Below are positions 45,019-54,419 of a stretch of DNA of 64,000 nt, in pieces. The notes below the pieces were generated by a model that worked only from the letters and a program-made list of their open reading frames with translations, ran no database searches and was not told the origin of the DNA. Source of the stretch: Melioribacteraceae bacterium (GTDB lineage Bacteria > Bacteroidota > Ignavibacteria > Ignavibacteriales > Melioribacteraceae); contig JAIPBD010000014.1 of assembly GCA_021739765.1 (NCBI GenBank), positions 59,954 to 123,953 of the forward strand, in the 5' to 3' direction. The position numbers were made by a program, and so were the translations under genes. Position 1 is the first letter of the stretch; every line of letters starts with the position of its first letter.

Positions 45019-45882
45019 TTATTCTCCGTAAATCATTTTCTCAATTTTTTTGATTGTTAACGGTGCGCAGCCTTCGTAGTGATTATTTACATTCAGATAA
45101 ACATCCACCTCTTTCGATAAAAGATCTTCAATAATTTTTACGATTCCGGGGAGTTCGGAATCCTTTGGTTCGACAATTTTATCCCAATTCCCTCCCGTTT
45201 TATTTTCAATTCCTTTTCGATCGAGTCCGTGCAATCGGATAACTGTGGTTGAGTTTATTTGCGATTTATACTTCCCGTAAAGATCAATTATGGAAGGCAT
45301 AAAATAGCCTTGGATAAATGTTACTCCCAAATTGTTTTGGGCAAGTAAATTTAAGTATTCTTCACTCAAATAATTCGGGTTACGGATCTCGAATGAATAT
45401 TGATAATCTTTATCCAAGCCGGAAGCGAATTTTTCCACTTCTCCGAAAAAGTGTTGTTGTGCCGGCATTTTCTGCTTGTTCAAATATTCGAATTGAAAAA
45501 TGAGCGGCCCGAGTTGTTTTTTAATCGGATCGAGACTTCGTAGAAATTCATCAAACAATTTATTTGAAAAGAAATGTTTGTTTTCAATTAGCGGGTCGGA
45601 TTTTTGCTTTTTGTAGAAATGAGTAAGAGTGATACTATTCGGTACTTTGACAGTGAATTTGAAATCTTCCGGCACCGAGTTTTTGTAGGAATTAACAACA
45701 TTGAAGAAAGGAAGCGTTATTTTGTTTTCAGCGTGCAATGACCAAAACCATTGGTCAATTTCAACCGAATTATAAAATTGCGAATATTCGTTTAGGTAGT
45801 TTATTTCTTCACTATTTGAATAAACAATTCCTTTCCAGGAATCGTATTTCCAACTGCAAGTCCCGATTCGTAATTCTGCCAA
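45019..45882 (-). CDS. DUF72 family protein (YecE-like TIM barrel)
   Basis: A 287-residue DUF72 protein. The start ELRIGTCSWKYDSWKGIVY and later FNSVEIDQWFW-like, FKFTVKVPNSITL, PLIFQFEYL and YQYSFEIRNPNYL are the family's usual strands. Function is unknown across the family (a TIM-barrel resembling sugar isomerases or endonuclease IV). It is next to dctP in the same direction with no spacer and is probably co-transcribed, perhaps by chance. Confidence 0.88.
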   Translation of the reverse strand: MAELRIGTCSWKYDSWKGIVYSNSEEINYLNEYSQFYNSVEIDQWFWSLHAENKITLPFFNVVNSYKNSVPEDFKFTVKVPNSITLTHFYKKQKSDPLIENKHFFSNKLFDEFLRSLDPIKKQLGPLIFQFEYLNKQKMPAQQHFFGEVEKFASGLDKDYQYSFEIRNPNYLSEEYLNLLAQNNLGVTFIQGYFMPSIIDLYGKYKSQINSTTVIRLHGLDRKGIENKTGGNWDKIVEPKDSELPGIVKIIEDLLSKEVDVYLNVNNHYEGCAPLTIKKIEKMIYGE

Positions 45883-45968
45883 AAGACCACTCTCCTTTTT
45901 GAACGAATTTACGAAATATGATTGGTTTTATGAACTTATATGAAATCGGAGATGGGATCGTTTGGTTT

Positions 45969-46220
45969 TCAAATAATCGAAATGAGTGGATATTTTTCTA
46001 GATTGTCCAGCGATTCAAGATGAAGATCAACGTCAAGTTCCGGCCAATAAAGATGATCTTCATGATGCAATTCAATATTAAATATTTTGGATGCAGCCGA
46101 ATTTTTGAACCAAGGAAATTCCTCATAAGGCAGAAAATGCTCAACCTCATTTACAATTAACCACAAACCATGCGGTGATATATTTGTCACCTCAATTTTC
46201 GAACTGTCTATTCCATGCAT
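45969..46220 (-). CDS. DUF2442 domain protein (possible antitoxin-like partner)
   Basis: An 83-residue protein with the DUF2442 pattern: ISPHGLWLIVNEVEHFLPYEEFPWF then HEDHLYWPELDVDLHLESL (given in parts). It starts inside the 3' end of the DUF4160 gene (29-bp overlap) and is co-translated with it. DUF4160/DUF2442 pairs are widespread and have been suspected of being toxin-antitoxin modules, with DUF2442 in the DNA-binding role, but no activity is visible from sequence. Confidence 0.82.
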   Translation of the reverse strand: MHGIDSSKIEVTNISPHGLWLIVNEVEHFLPYEEFPWFKNSAASKIFNIELHHEDHLYWPELDVDLHLESLDNLEKYPLISII

Positions 46221-46431
46221 TTTCTATCTCCGACCGATTTTCGTTCACTATCCTTATGATTTCATTGATTTGTTGGGAGCTAAGTTTATAATTTCTTGCT
46301 AATTCAACTTTCGGTTCAATCCACACTTTAGCTTCACCTTCTGAGCAATAAACATGTATATGCTTTCTGTTTTCCTCACGTGAGAAGAAAAAAAATCTGA
46401 ATTGTTTATATCTGAAAACAGTTGGGCTCAT
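46192..46431 (-). CDS. DUF4160 domain protein (possible toxin-like partner)
   Basis: A 79-residue protein matching DUF4160: SPTVFRYKQFRFFFFSREE, then HIHVYCSEGEAKVWIEP, then a helical end LSSQQINEIIRIVNENRSEIENAW. It is the first gene of the overlapping pair with DUF2442. Both are small and isolated between the DUF72 gene and the lpd gene. Confidence 0.82.
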   Translation of the reverse strand: MSPTVFRYKQFRFFFFSREENRKHIHVYCSEGEAKVWIEPKVELARNYKLSSQQINEIIRIVNENRSEIENAWNRQFEN

Positions 46432-46558
46432 TAAATTGAATCACATCAATAAATCTCAGGAAGGATAAAAAAATGTTTACATGAAAACAAGATTAAAATT
46501 ATTTATCCGGACTGAGTAATCACAATTTGCATGAAAACCCAGTCCAAAAATTCAAAGC

Positions 46559-47980
46559 TTATTTGCGTTTCGGTCGATAAATATGAGTAGCTTCACCGAA
46601 AAATGCTTCGGCTGATTCCATAACTGTTTCGGATAAAGTCGGATGAGGATGAATACTCATCGCAACATCTTTTGCCAGGGCCGACATTTCAACTGCCAAG
46701 ACACCTTCCGCAATCATTTCCCCTGCTCCCGCACCAACGATTCCCATTCCCAAAATTCTTTCGGTTTCGGGATCGATTATTAATTTCGTCATTCCATCAT
46801 TTCTACCGATGGTTGTCGCTCTTCCACTGGCTCCCCACGGGAATTTCGCTACAGAAACTTTGATTCCTCGTTCTTTTGCTTCAAGTTCAGTTAATCCGGC
46901 CCAAGCTAATTCGGGATCAGTAAAAACTACGGCGGGAATTGCGTTTGGTTCGAAGACCGCTTTGTGTCCGGCGATTACATCAACGGCAACTTTTCCTTCA
47001 GCCGACGCTTTATGCGCTAACATTGGCTGCCCGACAATATCACCAATCGCGAAGATATTTTTATCGTTTGTTCTTAATTGTGCATCAGTTTCGATAAATC
47101 CTTTATCTCCGATTTTTACCGATGTATTCTCCAATCCGAGTCCTTGGGTAACCGGCTTTCTTCCCACCGAAACTAAAATTTTATCGAATTCTTGCACTTT
47201 CTCTTCAACTTTTTCACCCTCAAATGTAACTTTGAGTTTCCCTTTTTTAGTCTCTTCAACTGAGACAACTTTTGTTTTCAAATAAACATTTTCAAATTTT
47301 GGCGTGATCGATTTTGATAATACAGCAACCATATCCTTATCCGCACCAGGGAGTAATGACGGCATCATCTCAACGACTGATACTTTACTTCCTATTGAAG
47401 CGTAGACAGAGCCAAGTTCTAATCCAATGTAACCACCGCCAACAACGAGCAATTTTTTAGGAATCTCTGAAAGTTCAAGAGCTCCGGTTGAATCCCAAAC
47501 ATGCTCGGAATCAATTGATACTCCGGGCACTTTAACTGGAACCGATCCGGTTGCAATTATTGCATAATCGAAGGCAATTTCTTGAGAACCGCCGGTAACC
47601 AAATCGACATGGATCGACTTTGAATTTAGAAATTTTCCTCTTCCTTGCACATAATTTACCTTGCGTTGCTTCGAAAGAATTCCAAGTCCTCCGGTCATTT
47701 TATTAACAACAGATTCTTTGAACTCCCTCAACTTTTCCAATTCAATTTTGGGTTTGCCAAAAGTAACACCCCATTTTGAGGACTCTTCAGCTTCACTAAT
47801 TAATTTTGAAATGTGCAACAGGGCTTTTGAAGGGATACAGCCACGGTAAAGGCAGACTCCGCCGGGATTATCTTCAAGATTAATGAGTGTAACATCCAAT
47901 CCCAAATCAGCGGCATAAAACGCTGCCGCGTATCCTCCGGGTCCTCCACCTAAAACTGCCAGTTTAATGTTTTCAGCCAT
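46559..47980 (-). CDS. lpdA: Dihydrolipoyl dehydrogenase (E3)
   Basis: A 473-residue flavoprotein. FAD loop GGGPGG at residues 11-16; redox-active disulfide C43-LYRG-C48 in GGVCLYRGCIPSK; NAD loop GGGYIGLELGS; FAD site FAIGDIVGQPMLAHKASAEG; and the active-site His-Glu in SIHPHPTLSE. It reoxidises dihydrolipoamide on E2. It is the last gene of the pyruvate dehydrogenase group, separated from aceF by an inserted four-helix-bundle gene. Confidence 0.95.
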   Translation of the reverse strand: MAENIKLAVLGGGPGGYAAAFYAADLGLDVTLINLEDNPGGVCLYRGCIPSKALLHISKLISEAEESSKWGVTFGKPKIELEKLREFKESVVNKMTGGLGILSKQRKVNYVQGRGKFLNSKSIHVDLVTGGSQEIAFDYAIIATGSVPVKVPGVSIDSEHVWDSTGALELSEIPKKLLVVGGGYIGLELGSVYASIGSKVSVVEMMPSLLPGADKDMVAVLSKSITPKFENVYLKTKVVSVEETKKGKLKVTFEGEKVEEKVQEFDKILVSVGRKPVTQGLGLENTSVKIGDKGFIETDAQLRTNDKNIFAIGDIVGQPMLAHKASAEGKVAVDVIAGHKAVFEPNAIPAVVFTDPELAWAGLTELEAKERGIKVSVAKFPWGASGRATTIGRNDGMTKLIIDPETERILGMGIVGAGAGEMIAEGVLAVEMSALAKDVAMSIHPHPTLSETVMESAEAFFGEATHIYRPKRK

Positions 47981-48018
47981 AACTATTTAATATCTCCTAA
48001 AAAATTTCAATTCATTCT

Positions 48019-48056
48019 AATCTTTTTCTTTAGTCTTAGTCTTAGTCTTAGTCAAG
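48019..48056. repeat. Left inverted repeat of four-helix-bundle cassette: tandem TAGTCT hexamers
   Basis: TAGTCT is repeated almost four times (48031-48053) just downstream of the four-helix-bundle gene. Positions 48037-48053 are complementary to 48490-48506 at 15 of 17 bases, so the transcript could fold into a stem enclosing the whole gene. Confidence 0.8.
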
Positions 48057-48064
48057 ATAAATTA

Positions 48065-48466
48065 TTAAATATCTAAACTCCCAACAGAATATTCAAGATC
48101 CCCATCATGAACACGAGTCGAAACACTTTTTATCAATCCGACTAACATCGAAACAATTTCATGCAATATCATTTTACCCTGAAGGACAGCAGATTCATCC
48201 AACATTGTACGAATTAACATTACATCTAGACAACTTGCACACTCGAAGGCAGATCCTCTTGCAATATCAAAAAACCTTGCTTTATCCTTTGGTGTAAGCT
48301 TTCCATTTCCTTCGGCAATATTTAGAGGAATGGAATTAGATGCTCTATTAATTTGGTCTATAATATTATTAGACTTTGGCAAATCCTTCGTATGCTGATA
48401 AACAAAATCAACAAATTGGAGAGAGGATTGATAAACTTTTAGCTTTTCGTGACCAAATATTTCCAT
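48065..48466 (-). CDS. Four-helix-bundle protein (S23/IVP family, PF05635-like)
   Basis: A 133-residue all-helical protein with the family pattern: HEKLKVYQSSLQFVDFVYQ, then INRASNSIPLNIAEGNGKLTPKDKARFF, then IARGSAFECASCLDVML (in parts: NRASNSIPLNIAEGNG is the hallmark). The family was first found as ORFs inside intervening sequences of 23S rRNA in Leptospira and relatives. Here it sits inside the aceF-lpd spacer of the pyruvate dehydrogenase operon, same strand, between inverted repeats of TCTTAGTC-like hexamers. It has no evident link to pyruvate metabolism. Confidence 0.9.
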   Translation of the reverse strand: MEIFGHEKLKVYQSSLQFVDFVYQHTKDLPKSNNIIDQINRASNSIPLNIAEGNGKLTPKDKARFFDIARGSAFECASCLDVMLIRTMLDESAVLQGKMILHEIVSMLVGLIKSVSTRVHDGDLEYSVGSLDI

Positions 48467-48483
48467 TTGTATAACTTGCTTTA

Positions 48484-48517
48484 GAAAAAGACTAAGATCA
48501 AGACTATGACTAAGATT
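48484..48517. repeat. Right inverted repeat of four-helix-bundle cassette
   Basis: GACTAAGATCAAGACTA (48490-48506) followed by TGACTAAGATT, a degenerate hexamer array in the orientation opposite to that at 48031-48053. It ends 3 bp before the stop codon of aceF. Confidence 0.8.
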
Positions 48518-48520
48518 TAA

Positions 48521-50191
48521 TTACAAAGACATCAAAAACGGATTTTCCAGTGCTTCGATAACCCATCTCAAAAATCTGATTGCATCAGCTCCATCGATAA
48601 TTCTATGATCGTATGAAAGAGATAGAGGCATCATCAACCTTGGTTTAAATTCTCCGTCAATGTAAACCGGCTCCAATGCAGATCTTGAAACTCCAAGAAT
48701 AGCAACTTCAGGCGTATTTACAATCGGTGTAAAATACGTTCCACCAATTCCACCAAGATTACTAATTGAGAAATTCCCACCCTGCATTTCCGCGAGTGAG
48801 AGTTTTCCGTCACGTGCTTTCTTGGATAACTCCGTCATTTCAACTGAAATTTCTGTTATGCCCTTTTTGTCAACATCCTTAATAACCGGAACCAATAGCC
48901 CTTTTGGGGTATCAGCAGCAATCCCGACATTGTAATATTTTTTTAATATTACCTGATTGTTTTGCATATCAACACTAGCATTAAATTGAGGGAACTCTTT
49001 TAACGCCGCAGCAATAACTTTAACAAGAATTGATGTAATCGTTAATTTTCCACCAACAGATTCAACTCTTCCTTTGAATTGTTTTCTTACTTCTTCAAGT
49101 TCGGTAATATCAGCTTTATCAAATTGAGTTACATGAGGAACAGTAGCCCAAGCGTATGAAAGATGATTCGCGGTTGTTTTACGAATTTTAGACATTGGTT
49201 CCGCTTCGATTTCGCCCCATTTTGAAAAATCGGGAAGAGGTTCCTGAGAAACAAATCCACCGACTGCCCCGCCTTTTTCAATTTTTTCATTAATTGATTT
49301 GGCATATTTTTTCACATCGTCATGCGAAATACGACCTCCGGGACCATTGCCCTTCACATTTGAAATCTCAACACCGATCTCTCGTGCAAATCTTCTTGTT
49401 GAAGGAGCTGCCGGAACAATTCGTTTCGCAATTTCTTCTTTCGACGGAAGAATACCGGATGACAAAGTTCGGGAAGGCATTGTGTGTGTTGATTCAGATT
49501 CAATTTTAGATTCAACTCTTACTTCTTTTTCGGGGGGAGTTGATACTTTCGCAACCTCTTTCTTCGGCTCAACTTTTTTTGTCGGAACTTCCGAAGATGT
49601 AGTAATCGATAAAACTACATCACCAATTTTTACCGAATCTCCATCCTTGTAATTAATTTTAAGGACTTTTCCGGAAACTTCACTGGGGACTTCAACCGTT
49701 GCTTTGTCGGTTTCCAACTCCATCAATATTTGATCCTTTTCAATTTCGTCGCCTTCGGAAACAACAATTTTCGAGATTTCCGCGGAAGTAATATTTTCGC
49801 CCAATTCAGGGAGTCTAAAATCAAAGACTCCACTTTCGATCTGAGCCGATTCTTCCTCAACCGTCTCCGTCTCATTCGGCGATTCAGTTTCTGTAACTTC
49901 CTCAGCAACAGATTCTGTTTCTTCGGGTTCGGAACTTGCTTCCGACTCAATCCCGGATTCTTCAAAAGTGATCATAACTTGTCCCACTTTTGCCGTATCA
50001 CCCTCGCTTACTAAAACTTCTTTAACAATTCCATCAACTTCACTGGGAACTTCTACGGTTGCTTTATCGGTTTCGATCTCGAACAATACTTGATCCACTT
50101 TAACTTTATCGCCGGGTTTCACTAAAACTTTGGATATATCCGCAGATGTAATATTTTCACCCAATTCGGGTAATTTAAATTCAATAGCCAT
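48521..50191 (-). CDS. aceF: Dihydrolipoyllysine-residue acetyltransferase (pyruvate dehydrogenase E2)
   Basis: A 556-residue E2 with two lipoyl domains (residues 1-77 and 122-197; lipoyl lysines K43 and K163, both in ETDKATVEVPSE), separated by Glu/Ser/Thr-rich linkers. An E3/E1-binding domain follows (about 265-305; PSTRRFAREIGVEISNVKGN), then the catalytic acetyltransferase core ending with SYDHRIIDGADAIRF (His and Asp of the active site). It transfers the acetyl group to CoA. It lies 22 bp downstream of aceE. Confidence 0.95.
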   Translation of the reverse strand: MAIEFKLPELGENITSADISKVLVKPGDKVKVDQVLFEIETDKATVEVPSEVDGIVKEVLVSEGDTAKVGQVMITFEESGIESEASSEPEETESVAEEVTETESPNETETVEEESAQIESGVFDFRLPELGENITSAEISKIVVSEGDEIEKDQILMELETDKATVEVPSEVSGKVLKINYKDGDSVKIGDVVLSITTSSEVPTKKVEPKKEVAKVSTPPEKEVRVESKIESESTHTMPSRTLSSGILPSKEEIAKRIVPAAPSTRRFAREIGVEISNVKGNGPGGRISHDDVKKYAKSINEKIEKGGAVGGFVSQEPLPDFSKWGEIEAEPMSKIRKTTANHLSYAWATVPHVTQFDKADITELEEVRKQFKGRVESVGGKLTITSILVKVIAAALKEFPQFNASVDMQNNQVILKKYYNVGIAADTPKGLLVPVIKDVDKKGITEISVEMTELSKKARDGKLSLAEMQGGNFSISNLGGIGGTYFTPIVNTPEVAILGVSRSALEPVYIDGEFKPRLMMPLSLSYDHRIIDGADAIRFLRWVIEALENPFLMSL

Positions 50192-50213
50192 TATAATTCT
50201 TCCTTGTCCTTAA

Positions 50214-52889
50214 TTAAGATTTCAAGGGATTTAATTTATTCGGATTTATACCCAATGATTTTTGGGCTTTTTTCAACACTTCTTTTTTCAACGATCCATC
50301 CTGGACCAATTCGTATAATGCAGCGTAAACTATATGTTTTGCGTCGACCTCAAAGAAATCCCTCAAAGATTCTCTGCTTTCGCTTCGTCCGTATCCATAG
50401 GTTCCTAAACTTCTATGTCGACCGGGTAAATATTTAGAAATCGAATCACCGAGAATTTGCACATAGTCCGATGCTGTAATAAATATACCCTTTTCTTTTG
50501 CAGTAACAGATTTGATGTAAGGGATTTTTGCTGTTTTATCAGGATTAAGCAGATTAAAACGTTCAACATCCATTGCGTCTAATCGAAGATTCTTATAACT
50601 GGTTACACTCCAAATATCTGCAGCGACATCAAAATCTTTTTCAAGAATTTCGCCTGCTTTAATAGCTTCATTTAGAATTGTTCCGCTTCCCAACAAATGA
50701 GCTTTCGCTTTCACTTTTTTGGAAGAAGATTTGAATTTGTACATTCCTTTTAATATTCCATCCTTTACACCTTTTGGCATTGCCGGTTGAGGATAGTTTT
50801 CATTCATAACCGTTATATAATAAAAGATATCTTCTTGTTTTTCATACATTCTATAAATACCATCACGAATAATGACAGCCAATTCATAAGCAAACGCAGG
50901 ATCGTACGCTACCAGGTTCGGAATCGGATAAGATAAAAGATGACTCTGACCGTCCTGATGCTGCAAACCTTCACCGGCAAGAGTTGTTCTGCCCGCGGTA
51001 GCGCCAAGCATAAATCCTTTGGTTCGCATATCACCTGCGGCCCAAGCCAGGTCACCAATTCTTTGGAATCCGAACATTGAGTAATAAATAAAGAAAGGAA
51101 TCATATTAATTCCATGATTCGCGTATGAGGTTCCTGCGGCGATAAAAGACGACATTGAGCCGGCTTCCGTAATACCTTCTTCAAGAATTTGACCGTTTTT
51201 TGCCTCTTTATAATAAAGCAAACTATCGCTATCAACGGGCTCATAAAGCTGACCCGAATGCGCATAAATTCCGACTTGGCGGAAAAGGGTTTCCATTCCG
51301 AAAGTTCTTGCTTCATCAGGAACGATAGGAACTATTCTGCTTCCCATTTCTTTATCTTTTAACAGTTTGGTTAAAATTCTAACAAAAACCATTGTAGTCG
51401 AAACTTCCCGGTCATCTGTTCCTTTATAAAATTCCTCAAATAATTGTTCCGAAGGAGTTTGAAGTTTGTTTGCTCTAACAACACGTTTTGGAACATAACC
51501 GCCAAGCGATTTTCTTCTTTCTTTGATATATCTGATTTCCGCAGATTCTTCGTCAGGTCTGTAAAACGGCGCTTCGGCAATTGCCTCATCCGAAATCGGG
51601 ATACCGAATCTCGTACGGAAAGTTTTTAATTCATCTTCATTCAATTTTTTCTGTTGATGCGTGATGTTTTTACCTTCACCTGCTTCACCAAGTCCGTAAC
51701 CTTTAACAGTCTTCGCAAGAATTACCGTTGGTTGACCATTGTGTTCAGTAGCTGCTTTATAAGCCGCGTAAACCTTCTCCGGATCATGACCACCGCGTTT
51801 CATTTTATCGAGCATTTCATCGCTAAATTTACTTGCGAGTTCTTTCAATTCAGGATATTTGTTAAAGAAATGTTCTCTAAAATATTTACCGCCTTCGGTT
51901 GTATATTTTTGGAACTGCCCGTCAACAACTTCGAGCATCCTTTTTTGTAAATAACCAAGTTTATCTTCTTCAAGAAGTTGATCCCAGTCAGAACCCCAAA
52001 CGACTTTGATTACATTCCAACCGGCTCCTCTAAATACCGCTTCCAATTCTTGAATAATTTTACCGTTTCCACGAACAGGGCCATCAAGTCTTTGCAGGTT
52101 GCAATTAATTACAAAAATCAAATTGTCTAATTTTTCACGTGCGGCCAGTGAAATAGCGCCCAAAGTTTCCGGCTCATCAGTTTCACCGTCACCAAGAAAT
52201 GCCCAGACTTTGGTATTCATATCTTTTTTAAGTCCGCGATCCTCAAGATATCTGTTGAATCGGGCTTGATAAATAGCTTGAATCGGACCCAAACCCATCG
52301 AGACAGTTGGAAATTCCCAGAAATCGGGCATTAACCAAGGGTGGGGATAAGATGATAGTCCGCCTCCCGGTTTCAATTCTCTTCTAAAATTCGCCAGTTG
52401 CTCTTGTGAAATTCTTCCTTCAAGAAATGCGCGAGCATAAATTCCGGGAGCCGCATGACCTTGAAAATAAATAATATCTCCATCCGAGTTATGGTCTTTG
52501 CCTTTGAAAAAATGGTTAAATCCAATTTCGTATAGTGTGGCGGCGGAGGCAAAAGTTGAAATATGTCCTCCAATTCCGGCTGATTCGCGATTAGCTCTTA
52601 CAACCATCGCCATTGCGTTCCATCTTACAATACTTTTGATCCTTCTTTCAATCTCTCTTCCGCCGGGGAAAGGTGGCTGTTTATCTTTAGGGATTGAATT
52701 GATATAAGGTGTATTGGCAGTAAAGGGGAGTTCAACTCCTGCCTCATGCGCATAAGTATCGAGATCGTGAAGTAATTCCTTCACTTTCTCCGGTCCGCCT
52801 TCCTGAAGCACATACTCTAAAGATTCCAACCACTCTCGCAGTTCAACTTCATCGATTCCGTGCGTACCGTTATTTCTAATTTCTTCCAT
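50214..52889 (-). CDS. aceE: Pyruvate dehydrogenase E1 component, homodimeric type
   Basis: An 891-residue single-chain E1 of the E. coli AceE type (887 residues in E. coli), not the alpha/beta type common in related phyla. The thiamine-diphosphate motif is FLGDGETDEPE...NLIFVINCNLQRLDG (read in two parts). GHAAPGIYARAFLEGR, AGRTTLAGEGLQHQDGQS and SYGYGRSESRE-like GTYGYGRSESRESLRDFF are diagnostic. It decarboxylates pyruvate and acetylates the lipoyl groups of E2. First gene of the operon. Confidence 0.95.
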   Translation of the reverse strand: MEEIRNNGTHGIDEVELREWLESLEYVLQEGGPEKVKELLHDLDTYAHEAGVELPFTANTPYINSIPKDKQPPFPGGREIERRIKSIVRWNAMAMVVRANRESAGIGGHISTFASAATLYEIGFNHFFKGKDHNSDGDIIYFQGHAAPGIYARAFLEGRISQEQLANFRRELKPGGGLSSYPHPWLMPDFWEFPTVSMGLGPIQAIYQARFNRYLEDRGLKKDMNTKVWAFLGDGETDEPETLGAISLAAREKLDNLIFVINCNLQRLDGPVRGNGKIIQELEAVFRGAGWNVIKVVWGSDWDQLLEEDKLGYLQKRMLEVVDGQFQKYTTEGGKYFREHFFNKYPELKELASKFSDEMLDKMKRGGHDPEKVYAAYKAATEHNGQPTVILAKTVKGYGLGEAGEGKNITHQQKKLNEDELKTFRTRFGIPISDEAIAEAPFYRPDEESAEIRYIKERRKSLGGYVPKRVVRANKLQTPSEQLFEEFYKGTDDREVSTTMVFVRILTKLLKDKEMGSRIVPIVPDEARTFGMETLFRQVGIYAHSGQLYEPVDSDSLLYYKEAKNGQILEEGITEAGSMSSFIAAGTSYANHGINMIPFFIYYSMFGFQRIGDLAWAAGDMRTKGFMLGATAGRTTLAGEGLQHQDGQSHLLSYPIPNLVAYDPAFAYELAVIIRDGIYRMYEKQEDIFYYITVMNENYPQPAMPKGVKDGILKGMYKFKSSSKKVKAKAHLLGSGTILNEAIKAGEILEKDFDVAADIWSVTSYKNLRLDAMDVERFNLLNPDKTAKIPYIKSVTAKEKGIFITASDYVQILGDSISKYLPGRHRSLGTYGYGRSESRESLRDFFEVDAKHIVYAALYELVQDGSLKKEVLKKAQKSLGINPNKLNPLKS

Positions 52890-53177
52890 TTGTTGTATCC
52901 TTTATTTCTTCTAATTTCAAAACGTAATAAATAAAGACAGGATGTAGAATTATCCAGATCGCTAATTTAACAAAAAATTGTCAAATTATTGTTTTATCAT
53001 ATCAAAATGATATTTATTCATCAATTAACCAACAGATTAAAACCCCTATTAATTCCTTATTAGATTAGGATAAAGTTTTTCTTCGAAATGATGTGAAAAA
53101 CGAGTTTAATTTTCCAAAATGGAACGAAGTTTTTCAAAATTATGTATTAGTTTTATTATTAAACAATTTCAGAAAAA
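52890..53177. promoter_or_regulatory. Divergent control region of aceE and metallophosphoesterase
   Basis: A 288-bp AT-rich gap between divergent genes. It contains an odd palindrome ATATCA-AAA-TGATAT at 52999-53013, a possible operator. A purine-rich AAAGGA site lies just before aceE. No other gene is visible. Confidence 0.4.
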
Positions 53178-54401
53178 ATGTCCTTTTACCTCAGATTATT
53201 AATCCTATCCGCGATAATTCTATTATTGGAATTTTATTTTTACAAAAGATTTTTTGGTTCGTTAAAAAAATTAGCTCCGAAGTTAAAATTTATACAATCC
53301 CTTAAGTTCAAAATTCCATTGTTGATTTACCAAAATCTATATTTAATTATAGTGGTAATTTATTTGATAACACTGTTGATTTATGGCGGATGGCTCTCAA
53401 CCCCTCCCGAATCAAGACTATTTGATTATCTGATACTCTATCCTTTTTGGGCCGGAATAATGATCATTATCCAATCTGTGATTTTTTTACTTCCGATCGA
53501 TATTTTAAGAATTCTGGCAAAGATGGCAGTAAAACCCAAAAAAGTAATAATCGACAGAGTATCCGATTTTATAGTTGTTAGTATGATTAGCTTTTTTGTC
53601 CTGTACGTCCCGATCCGACTTTATTATGATTTTAACGTGGTAGATGTAAATAAAATCGAATTAGATATTGAAGATTTGCATCCGGATTTAAAAGGATTCA
53701 AAATCGCTTTTATTTCGGATATTCAAGCTGATTGGTACACAACAACCAATAAAATCGCCAACTATTTGAACGAAGTAAATAATTTGGAACCCGATTTAAT
53801 TCTAATTGGAGGCGATTTAATTACTTCCTCTCCTCAATACATTCAAAAAAGTGCCGATTTGCTAAAGACGCTTAAATCGCAATTTGGGGTTTATTCTACG
53901 GTTGGGGATCACGATAATTGGGCTTATAGAGATGATAATGACCGAAGCAGAAATGAAATAAAGGATGCTTTATCCAAATACGCGATTAATTTTATTGACG
54001 ATCATAATATAATTATTCCGGTTGATTCGGGAAAAATTGGAATTTCGTTTATTACCGATACATACTCTAAACGAATCTCGAACGAAAAATTGACGGATTT
54101 AACAAATTCGCTCTCAGCGGATTTTAAAATCATGCTTGCCCATCAACCCGTTCAGAAAATAATCGACAAGGCATCCTCTAAAAATTACAATCTGATGTTG
54201 GCAGGACATACGCATGGCGGACAAATAACATTTTTATTTCCATTTGTTTATTTGGGTCCAACATTGATCGAAACGAATTATGTTCGCGGTGAGTTTTGGT
54301 TTGGCGACTTGTTAATGTACGTGAATAGAGGTTTAGGCGTTTCGCTTGCACCAATTAGGTATAACTCTACTCCGGAAGTTACTTTGTTTATTCTGAAATG
54401 A
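53178..54401 (+). CDS. Membrane-anchored metallophosphoesterase
   Basis: A 407-residue protein with about four N-terminal helices (residues 5-25, 48-70, 85-110, 130-150) and a calcineurin-like phosphoesterase domain (about 170-407). Metal-site motifs: SDIQAD (D181, with Gln183 where the usual motif has His), GGDLIT (211-216), GDHDNW (243-248, with Asp in place of the usual GNHD Asn), LAHQP, and AGHTHGGQ. Relatives of the YkuE/YaeI type act on UDP-sugar lipids or similar. The two substitutions may change metal use or activity. It is a single gene. Confidence 0.82.
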   Translation: MSFYLRLLILSAIILLLEFYFYKRFFGSLKKLAPKLKFIQSLKFKIPLLIYQNLYLIIVVIYLITLLIYGGWLSTPPESRLFDYLILYPFWAGIMIIIQSVIFLLPIDILRILAKMAVKPKKVIIDRVSDFIVVSMISFFVLYVPIRLYYDFNVVDVNKIELDIEDLHPDLKGFKIAFISDIQADWYTTTNKIANYLNEVNNLEPDLILIGGDLITSSPQYIQKSADLLKTLKSQFGVYSTVGDHDNWAYRDDNDRSRNEIKDALSKYAINFIDDHNIIIPVDSGKIGISFITDTYSKRISNEKLTDLTNSLSADFKIMLAHQPVQKIIDKASSKNYNLMLAGHTHGGQITFLFPFVYLGPTLIETNYVRGEFWFGDLLMYVNRGLGVSLAPIRYNSTPEVTLFILK

Positions 54402-54419
54402 TGATTAACAATTAAGGAA

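Noticed and set aside
46809-47285. 158-codon plus-strand frame
   Set aside because: It lies antisense within lpdA, which has all its motifs intact; composition is typical of a shadow frame.
48065-48466. Idea that the S23-type gene marks a nearby 23S rRNA
   Set aside because: No rRNA sequence is visible on either side; flanking genes are aceF and lpdA.
52992-53004. 13-base match TTTTATCATATCA also found at 58935-58947 before the P-ATPase
   Set aside because: In AT-rich DNA of this length many such 13-base matches are expected by chance, and the orientation relative to the genes differs.
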